64,000 bases of DNA from Phymorhynchus buccinoides (lineage: Eukaryota > Mollusca > Gastropoda > Neogastropoda > Raphitomidae), in NCBI GenBank assembly GCA_017654935.2, contig CM065710.1, positions 19,950,656 to 20,014,655 on the forward strand, in the 5' to 3' direction. The translations under genes and the position numbers were made by a program. Below are positions 22,046 through 33,200 of this stretch, one piece after another. Position 1 is the first letter of the stretch; every line of letters begins with the position of its first letter. The notes under the pieces are model-generated. The model was given only the letters and a program-made list of their open reading frames with translations. It ran no database searches and was not told where the DNA came from.

Positions 22046-25000
22046 CTGGAAGGTCAAGGTCATAATTATGCCATGGGACACATCAGCATCACCACAGACC
22101 TGCTTACCCCCTACACAAGTCTTGAGTAGTCTTGATAGCTGAAATGAGTAGTTTTGGTGTGAAATGAGTAGCTTTATTCAATAAACCATCAAACAATGTT
22201 CACTGAAAATGAGTAATTACAGCATTTGTTTCAATTTTGAAGAAAGTAGTAGAGGTCCAAATTGGGTAGAATACTACGCGAAAAGAGTAGAGTAAACAGG
22301 TCTGTCACCACGATCAGCCCCAGGCTGATCAGCAGCACCTCCCACCAGTGGATCTGAAAGGTCAAGGTCAACAAGGTCAAGTAGGTCATAATTACGCTAT
22401 GAGACACATCAACACAACCATGATCAGACCCAGACTGATCAACAGCACCGCCCACCAGTGGATCTGAAAGGCCAAGGTCACGGTCAACAAGGTCAAGGTC
22501 AACAAGGTTATAATTATGCCATGGGACACGTCAACATCACCACAATCAGCCCCAGGCTGATTAATAGCACCGCCCACCAGTGGATCTGAAAGGTCAAGGT
22601 CAACAAGTTTTTGGTGTCCTTTTGTTTGTTGTTGTCGTACAGTGGCGTTGCTCCCACGCCGCTCATTCCTAGGTCCTAACTCGCAGCCACACCCCGGCTT
22701 GTTCAAGTCGCAGAATCCGAAACCAGCAGTCCAAGGGGAGCGAATCTATGTTAGGCCCCCCGTCAGGAGGCAACCAACTGAGGAGACACTGCACCGCTGC
22801 AAGGTCAACAAGGTTATAATCATGCCATGGGACACAACAACATCATCACAATCAGCCCCAGGCTGATTAATAGCACCGCCCACCAGTGGATCTGAAAGGT
22901 CAAGGTCAACAAGGTCATAATTATGCTATGAGACACATCAACCCACAATCAGGCCCAGGCTGATTAGTAGCACCGCCCACCAGTGGATCTGAAAGGTCAA
23001 CAAGGTTATAATTATGCCATGGGACACAACAACATCACCACAATCAGCCCCAGGCTGATTAATAGCACCGCCCACCAGTGGATCTGAAAGGTCAAGGTCA
23101 ACAAGGTCATAATTATGCTATGAGACACATCAACATCACCACAACCAGGCCCAGGCTGATTAATAGCACCACCCACCAGTGGATCTGAAAGGTCAACAAG
23201 GTTATAATTATGCCATGGGACACAACAACATCACCACAATCAGCCCCAGGCTGATTACTAGCACCGCCCACCAGTGGATCTGAAAGGTCAAGGTCAACAA
23301 GGTTAGCTTACTTCTTCTTCTTCTGCCTTCCCAGGCCGCTTGGCCATAATGGATGAGGCGCGTATCGATGACCCGTGAACACTTTCGATGTCTAGTGTAC
23401 GGTGCAGGGCAATCTTTGCCTCCCTCTTCTCATGTTTAGGGCGCCCTCGTATATAAGGCGCATATGTCGAAATTGGAGGAAAATAAATATCACCTTAGGG
23501 CACACACACATATACGCGCAAGTTTCGCGAGGAAAGCCAAGCACAATACGAATTATTTTTTAAAAATCTTGAAGCAAGAAATATGAAAGAGTGTGCCCAT
23601 TACACGTGGAAACCCATGCACTATCACATCCGCTTATTTCTTATATGTGACCCAGCACCACGAAAGGGACATTAAGTCGCTGGGCTAGTTTCTCACAACA
23701 GGCTTGCAAAGTCAAAAATCTAATTTTTTGTCAATTTTGAGTTATGGGTATTTTTGTGTTCTCTAATATCTTATCTTTCGTATTTATAAAGGATAATCTT
23801 TAATATGGTCTCTAAATTGGTCTTATAAGTGTTTTAAAACGAGTAGGTCAATGCATTTTCTACAGCTAGGCTAGACTTTAGACTGTGTTTTCTCAAAATG
23901 GCCGACGCTCACCCTACTAACTTTAAATGCTCATAACTCTGGGAACGGAAAAAAGATACAAGAATGGTTCTTGTATCATTAGAAAGAAAATTGTCTGAAG
24001 TTTTCAAATGTATAATTTTCTCAGAATGTTCAGTTTGTCACTTAATGTCCCTTAAATTATAAGTGTATGGGTTTTCCGCACAGAACCTGCGGATTGTGAA
24101 TCTAATGCGAGTGTGTGCGTGTGTGCCCTATCAGTTCGAAAATTACGGTAATCATTACAAGCCAACTGTCAAATCCATACAACCACAGTGCCTTTTTAGT
24201 CCCAAGCCGAAGGTTCGGGGAGCTATTGTTTTTGTCTGGTCCGTCCGTCCGGTGTCCGTCCAGCGTGCCTCCGTCCGTCCGGCTATTCGTCCGTTTTTCT
24301 CAAAAAACTATTCAGTCTATCATCATCAAATTTGGCATACTAGTTTGCCAAGATGCAAGCTATCCACTGATGTATTTAGTTTTACATTAAGGTCAAGGTC
24401 GCGCCAGTTACGGGGTTCAAACCCCGAAACACATAATCGCTAATATCTCGTGAAGTTTTCCATGTATTTAAATGTAGTTTTTTTCGCAACATTTCTTGAT
24501 GAATGGTCTATAACAGTTGTCATGAATTTTTCTGTGTGCGCATGATCGCGCGCGCTCAAATCACGGGTCCGAACCCCAAGGCTATATATGAAAAACTATT
24601 CAGTTACGTGCTCTTTTGATGCGTTTTTATGTATGTGTACAGCCAACACATTCCGATTTCGGAGTACCTCAGGGATGCTGCGAGGGGACTTTGCAGCCGC
24701 TCGGTGTTGCACTTGTTAGGATTCACATGGGTGCAACTCCCCAAAATGAAAACAAAATGAAAGGCAGGGGTCCAGGGACCCATGGCCCCGCCCCGGCAGG
24801 GTACAGGGGCAGAGCCCCGTCGGACGATTCAGGGGGGCAAGTTAAGAGAGAGAGATAACGAGACAGACAGTTAAAATGATAGACAGAGACAGTTTGAGTC
24901 TGATAAGCCTTGTCAAATTATTACATTGCCTTTGTAAACTTCCAAGATAGAACAACTAAGTTCAAAACGCCCCAAATCGCTTGAGGTCAATTTTTTTTGG

Positions 25001-27233
25001 CGTGTGATAAAAAAAAAAAAAATGAAGTTGTTTCTGGTAAAATTAAAAATACTGAAATCAGTGTAAAAATGAAAGAGTAGCACCTATGTTATCTCTAAAA
25101 TGGCAGCAATAAAAAAAAAAAATAATTTAAGAAAAAACACAAAAAACCACAAAGAGGCGAGACTGACCACGATCCAATCCTTGATGCTCTGCAGCGTTTC
25201 GGGGTCAAAGATCAAGTTCTTGAGGCGAGCCAATGGGCCGTCAGCGTCCACCCCTCGACACTTGTGGAACACGTCGCAGTACCCGCGGAAATTGTTGCAC
25301 GGCGACCCTGCACATCACACAGAGTGAGGCAAAGCATTCAAGTCGTTCCAGCCATACATGTGTGGAATGAATAGATAGCTGTCAATTTGATGCATTTGCT
25401 TCAAGGGAAGTAAATCTGTGTGCACACCATACCTTGGTCACTTCTAAACTCGCTTCGCTCCCTTAGACCACAATTTTGCCTCTGACTTTGCTTTTGTAGT
25501 GGTTTGTTGTGGCAAGTAACCGAATTCCTTCCAGCGGTCGAGGGAGACATTTTGAGTCAATGAATCTCCTTTCAAAGATCACAACACTCTCTCTCATATT
25601 GGCTACTGCAAAGAACACCTTTTGCAAGAGTGAATGCCCTTGGTGGATGGGGAGAGATGGTTGCGCACTGACCAAACAAGGGAATAACTCTTGCCAATAA
25701 CCCTATTTGAGGTCACTAAATGGCTGCCTTTCGCAAGAGTGAATGCCCTTGTGCGCACTGACCAGCAAGGGCTTCACGCTCACTGTCAAGGGCGTTAATA
25801 ACCCTAGTTGTAGAGGCCAATACGCGCGCACACGCACACACACACAGAGCCTCACATGCCGGCAGGTAACTGAATTCCTTCCAGTGGTTGAGGAGTCATG
25901 GGTTTTTATAGAGACGTTTTAAGTCACTGAATCTCCTTCAAAAGATCACAAAACTCTCTTTCTCTCACTCTCTCTCATGAATATGCACGTACGCACACAC
26001 ACACACACAGGGCCTCACATGCCGGCAGGTAACTGAATTCCTTCCAGCGGTTGAGGGAGACATTTTGAGTCACTGAATCTCCTTCAAAAGATCACAAAAC
26101 TCTCTTTCTCTCACTCTCTCTCATGAATACGCACGTACACACACACACACACAGAGCCTCACATGCCGGCAGGTAACTGAATTCCTTCCAGCGGTTGAGG
26201 GAGACATTTTGAGTCAATGAATCTAATTTAAAAGATCACAAAACTCTCTTTCTCTCACTCTCACGTATGCGAGAGCAGCAAACACCCAGGTAGTGGCAAT
26301 TTAAAATTTTCGGTTTATTGTTAAAACCTTTGTCGATAAAACCAAGGACTGCTAAAGAAAGCGAATGGCTGTGCCTTTTTATACCCTTTGTTGTGAGCAG
26401 AAATCAGCACTCACTCGCTGTTTAAAAAATAACACTCACTCACCCAAAAAATACAACAAAACAACCTGTTCACGCTTTTTCTCTCTTTCTCTAAAAAAGT
26501 ACATTAATCACTCAAATTCAAATTATAAAAAAACAAAACAAAAAAACCCACCTTAAATTCAATCACTCAAATTCAAACAATGAAAAAAAATGTGTAAACG
26601 TGTAGTGAAATAACACACACACACACACACACAGGGCCTCACATACCGGCAGGTAACTGAATTCCTTCCAGCGGTCCAGTCAGGTCCATGGGTTTCACCG
26701 GGGACGTCTGACGTCGCTGTATCTCCTTCAGCAGCTCACGGAACTCCCCGTTCTCGCTGCGACCAATCTCGTCCAATGAGAACGAGCTCACGCAGGTCTT
26801 GGTTACCGGGTTACCTGTGGAGCACGGCAACCGTTGTCATTGGTAACCCCCCGTGGGGATACCAGGTGGGTCTTTTGTACAAATAGTTCCCCCACCTTCT
26901 GGAAGTTCTGTGCTTGAAACTTCCTCTAATCTGTCACTCTCTTTGACTCTGCCTTTTCCCTTTGCTTACTCTCATCTGCTATCATTCTATCTCACTGGTC
27001 CATTCTCCTGCCTTTTTTCTATAAATTCTTACAAAGATTTCTTCAGCCGAAGTCGGACATGCTGGGCCTAACTATTTTTCTTAGTTAGGCGCATAACGGC
27101 AGCATGACGCATCTACGCTCATGTGACAGGAAACTGTCTGAACGAACAAAGAAGAAGAAGAAGTCATTGGTAATATGATTGCTGGGTTGGGAACTTGGGA
27201 GGGGGGAGGGGAGGGGAGGGAGTAGAGGCGGTT

Positions 27234-27270
<37 letters not shown>

Positions 27271-30200
27271 GCGTGTGTGTGTGTGCGTGTGTGTGTGTGC
27301 GTGTGTGTGCAACTCCTCAAAATGAAAACAACTGAAAGGCAGGGGTTCAGGGGCCGCCCAGGACCCCGGCGGGGTACAGGGGTGGAACCCTGTTAGACGA
27401 TTCAGGGGGGCAATGTAAGAGAGAGTGATAGTGCAGATCTGTTTACCCTTATAATGAACAACCTGGAATTTGCCACAGAAAAACCCGGAATTTGAGAAGA
27501 AAAAAACAGAATTCACATCGGTACACGACTCGCGATAATTTTGAAGTCCACGTTGCAGTACTTGCAGTGTGCATGCTCGTCTCCCAAACGCGAACTTGTT
27601 ATTCCTGGCACTTTCAAATACTTTTGAGAAAACTTCTGCTTCACTTTTGGCCGTTTCACCCTATCACTGCTGTCGTTTGTCGAAGATTTCTGGCGCTTGC
27701 CGCCTGCGGTTGACTTGCCTGACGACATGTTTGGTTGAGGGGGGGTCCACAGACCAGCACAAGAATACTAGCATAAAAAGAATTGCATGTCAGAAACTTC
27801 CAAAGTTTCGGTCAACCCTTGATACAAACGGAAACAATAATGGACATTGTCATAATTCCGGGAGTGTTTTTCAAGACCGGAAATTTTTAATTTTATCCCA
27901 GAATTTTTTGAAATTCCCGATAATTCCGGCAGTGAAATACTATGGATAAGATCGATCTGGACGACAGAGACAGACAGTTAAAATGAAATGCGCAGTTCCG
28001 TAGAAATCGCTGATTTCATGTGATATCGGATTTTTGTGATAAATTTGTGGGGGGGATGAATGTTTTTTAAAAAACAAACTGAAGTTCAGTTTCTGGAAAA
28101 ATTAAAATAATGAAATCAGTGTGAAACTGAAAGAGTAGCACCCATGTGCGTGTGTGTGTTCAAGCCATATCAGATGTCAGCTTATTTCCAGAACATTTAC
28201 ATGTGTAAAGTCCGTCTTTAACTACTGTCGATTGCTCTGGTGGTGGTAAAAAGGTGTTATTAAATGTAGCTACATTTTTAAGGTTTAGTAAAGTTGTGTG
28301 ACATTTTGGTGTGTTAATTACATTAGAAGTTATCTTTTGTAACCGTTTTCAATTGTTGCATTTGTATAATGCTTGATTTGCTTCAAGTCCTCCATGCCCC
28401 AAAAGGGGTCAAAGGATTAAACAATCTTTGAATCTTTGTGTGAACATTGTTCTATTGCCATGATGAAACCCAAACAAAGGCTTATAAGGCAAATACTATG
28501 TCACTGGTGTGTGTGAACATTGTTCTATTGCCATGATGAAACCCAAACAAAGGCTTATAAGGCAAATACTATGTCACTATGTGTGTGTGAACATTGTTCT
28601 ATTGCCATGATGAAACCCAAACAAAAGGATTATAAGGCAATCATGTATGAAATCTTTGTATGTGACTATTGTTACTATTGCCAATGATGAACCCCCAAAA
28701 CCACAGAGAGCTTATAAAGAGCAAAATACTGATGTCAACTATGTGCTGTGAGACATTGTTCTATTGCACATGATGAAACCCAAACAAAGGCTTATAAGGC
28801 AAATACTATGTCAACTAATGTGTGTGTGAACATTGTTCTATTGCCATGATGAAACCCAAACAAAGGCTTATAAGGCAAACACTATGTCACCATTGAATCC
28901 GAAACAAAGGCTGGGACAAACCATTATGTGTGTGAACATTGTTCTATTGCCATGATGAAACCCAAACAAAGGCTTATAAGGCAAACACTATGTCACTATG
29001 TGTGTGTGTGAACATTGTTCTATTGCCATGATGAAACCCAAACAAAGGCTTATAAGGCAAATACTATGTGTGTGTGAACATTGTTCTATTGCCATGATGA
29101 AACCCAAACAAAGGCTTATAAGGCAAACAGGCTTTATAGAGTTCACTATGTGTGTGTGTGTGTAACATTGTTCTATTGCCATGATGAAACCCAAACAAAG
29201 GCTTATAAGGCAAACACTATGTGTGTGTGAACATTGTTCTATTGCCATGATGAAACCCAAACAAAGGCTTATAAGGCAAACACTATGTCACTATGTGTGT
29301 GTGAACATTGTTCTATTGCCATGATGAAACCCAAACAAAGGCTTATAAGGCAAACACTATGTCACTATGTGTGTGTGAACATTGTTCTATTGCCATGATG
29401 AAACCCAAACAAAGGCTTATAAGGCAAACACTATGTCACTGTGTGTGTGAACATTGTTCTATTGCCATGATGAAACCCAAACAAAGGCTTATAAGGCAAA
29501 CACTATGTCACTATGTGTGTGTGTGTGAACATTGTTCTATTGCCATGATGAAACCCCCCAACAAAGGCTTATAAGGCAACCAACTATGTGTTTTGAACAT
29601 TGATTTATTGCATTGAAACCCAAACAAAGGCTTATAAGGCAAATACTACACTATGTGTGTGTGAACATTGTTCTATTGCCATGATGAAACCCAAACAAAG
29701 GCTTATAAGGCAAACACTATGTCACTATTGTGTGTGTGTGTGTGTGAACATTGTTCTATTGCCATGATGAAACCCAAACAAAGGCTTATAAGGCAAACAC
29801 TATGTGTGTGTGAACATTGTTCTATTGCCATGATGAAACCCAAACAAAGGCTTATGTAATGCAAACACTATGTCACTATGTGTGTGAACGATTGTGTTCT
29901 ATTGTCCATGATGAAAACCCAAACAAAGGCTTATGATAAGGCAAATTGACTAATGTCCACTATGTGTGTGTGAACTTTGTATCTAATTGCCATGATGAAA
30001 CCCAAAACAAAGCCTTATAAAGGCAACACTACTATGTCACTAGTGTGTTTGTGAACAATTGTTCTATTTTGACATAGATGAAACCCAAACAAAGGCTATA
30101 TAAGGGCAACTACTATGTCACTGTGTGTGTGCACATTGTTCGATATGTTGCCATGATGAAACCCCAACAAAGGTCTTATAAGGCAATCCATCGACTATTT

Positions 30201-33200
30201 CACTTTGTGTGGGTGTTAACATTTGGTGTTCAGGAGGTGGGTGGTGTATGTGCCAGTGGTCATGAAGTGACCGCAAAACAACAGGGCTTATGAAGGCGAA
30301 ACACTATGTCACCTATGTGTGTGTGAACATTGGTTTATTGCCATTGAAACCCAAACAAAGGCTTATAAGGCAAACACTATGTCACTATGTGTGTGTTGTT
30401 GTTTTTGTTGTTAAAACGACTAAAAACATACTTGGCGACAAATGGTTGTATGTATTTCATCCTATCTGATGGGATTAGAATGTTAACATTTGAAGTGTGT
30501 GTGTGTGTGCTGTGGTGTGTGTGTGTGGTGTGTGTGTGTGCTGTGTGTGTGGGTATGTTGTGTGTGTGTTAGGTCTCAGGGTTAGTATTCCAAAAAGGGT
30601 ATTAGCTAACAGGTTCAGAAAATACAGCTTATGTCATGTAGAAAGGCTAAAAACGGAAAAATACAATTAACGAGGCAATGCATGGGGGGGTGGCACTCTT
30701 GACCTTTATCAACATTGTACTAGAACAATTCAAGTCATAATTAAACTTTAAAAAAATAAATTCAGTAGATTAATCAATGAAATGCTAAATAAACTCAGAG
30801 AATATACCGAGAAAGCATAACGAAAATGACATAAACGCAGGAGATAAAAATGATAAATTTCTATTTAAAAAAAAAAAATGGGAGATATTAAACAACCCAA
30901 GAGTGATAATAGAAAGAAACAGACTCCATAAAGGGCATAGGGCCTTCTTCTTCTGCGTTCCCCATGCATATGGTGACGATCTATGTGTTCGTTTTTCAGT
31001 TCTCCACTGGTCTCCCCGCTGTATTCAGCCGACACATTCCGATTTCGGAAGAGCTCAAGGGAGACCATTATTTGGAAGATTTGCTGGGAAAAATGGCAGG
31101 CAATGGGCCCATAAGTCAGAAAGATAGTAGACTATAGAAAGCACAGAAAAAAGGCTAGAGTCAAAGTCAGATCAAAGAGAGCGACAGATTAGAGAAAGTT
31201 ACTGTAAACTGGACTATAAGACGACACCTGTATATAAGCCGCATCCTTAAATTGACAGAATATTATTTAGTCACATATAAGCCGCACCATTTATAAGCCG
31301 GCGAGAAAATTGTATGTGCCAAACCAACACAAATTGAAATTCTCCTATCAGAGCATGAGTATTTATGTCCCCACGACACAGTTAAACATGGATTGAATCT
31401 ATTGATGACCAAAACCATTTTTTGAGTCTATAGAGCTCAAAATAGGCTGAAGACTGTGGCCGCAAGCCGATTTAATCATACTGATTAAATGTAGAATGAA
31501 CAATCCACAGATAGCCGCACAGTCTATAAGCCCGCATGGCCAAAGTGAGGACAATACTAGCTGTATAGTCCCGCATTTTACGGTACAGGCACCGTGAACT
31601 TTGGAAATTGGGGTGGGGGGCTATTTGAAAGTATCTTTCATGGGGGGTCGGGGGGTGGGGGGTGGATGAGAAGATTGGGGTGACCTCACGACCGGATCAC
31701 GTAGCACATTGCTTCGCGGAGGTCCGTCTTTTCATCGTTGGACGCAGTAACACTCCTCCCACCCCATGCGGTTACACACCGAGCTGACCATTCCTGACAC
31801 CCACATAGACCGTGAATGCATACTGCTAACAAAAAGAAACGCAACACTTTTTGGATGTGATAGCAGACACCCAACACCCCAACTGATTCTGAAAATGCAC
31901 CTGGACAGGACTTCTCCAAAGTCGGAAGTGTGGCTGCCCACGTGGCGGGTAATCAAAAACGAGTCACACACGTCATGTTCTCAGCCCTGGCCTGCTGCTT
32001 TGTTACCATAGTGTCAAGTGCTTCGGCGGTTGGGATGATCCCTGGAGTCTTTAAGCCATGTAGACACCACACACTCGACAGGTACCATTTGGACATTCTC
32101 GCTTCTTTCATTATTTTCTACTGTTTTGTTTTTCAGTATTGCAGAGTAATAACGATTACCCATGGATCATGTTCATGAGCGTAGGTACAGTGGTACTCCT
32201 TATAGACATTCAAATCATCCCAAATGAGTCTAATAAGGAGGGTCCTGAATGGGAGGTATTGTTAAACTTACAAGAAGGGCAATGTCTCAGAGAGTAAGTC
32301 TTATATGGGAGGGAGTCTTATAAAGGAGTTCCTTATCGGGTGTCCTTATAAGGGGAGGTAATTTTAAAACCTACAAGAAGGCAATGTCTCAGAGAAGTAA
32401 GTCTTGATATGGGGAGGGAGTCTTATAAAAGGGAGGTCTTATAAGGAGGGTCTTATAAAAGGTAATTTTAAAACTTACCAGGAAGGGCATGTCTCAGAGA
32501 AGTAAGTCTTAAATGGAGGAGTCTTTAAGGGAGATCTTATAATGGAGGGGTCTAATGGGAGGTAATTTTAAAACTTACAAGAAGGGCAATGTCTCAAAGA
32601 ATAAGTCATATGGGAGGGAGTCTTAAAGGGGTCTTATAAGGGGGGGTCTATACCGGGAGGAATTTAAAACTTCAAGAAGGTCAATGTCTCAGAGAAGGAA
32701 GTACTATTGGGAGGGAGTCCTTATAACGGGAGGTCTTATAGGGAGGGGTCTATAAGGAGGTAATGTTAACTCACAAGAAGGCAATGTCTCAGATACGTAC
32801 GTCTTATAGGGAGGGAGTCTTATAAAGGAGGTCTTTAAGGAGGGGTCCTTATAAAGGGAGGTCTTATAGGGGGTCCTGTATTGATGCGTGTTTGTACTCT
32901 ATAATTCAAATTTATTTTTGCTGCTACTGTATGTCCATTTTTTAAACAAAATCTTGTTGCACCCTCTTGCCTTCATATTTGTTACAGACAAAACTTCTTC
33001 TGAGGCCTGTATTCACGTTGAGATAGCATGGGAGACTTAGCATCATGCTAACTTAGAAGCTCTTACCAAAAGTCTATTTAAGTTCTACAGGACATTCGTA
33101 AGCTCTAAAGTTAGCGATCATGCTAAGTCTCAGCTATCTCAACGTGAATACAGGGCCCCTGGTCTTCAGATTCGTTCACACATTTTCAGAAAATCGTTCT

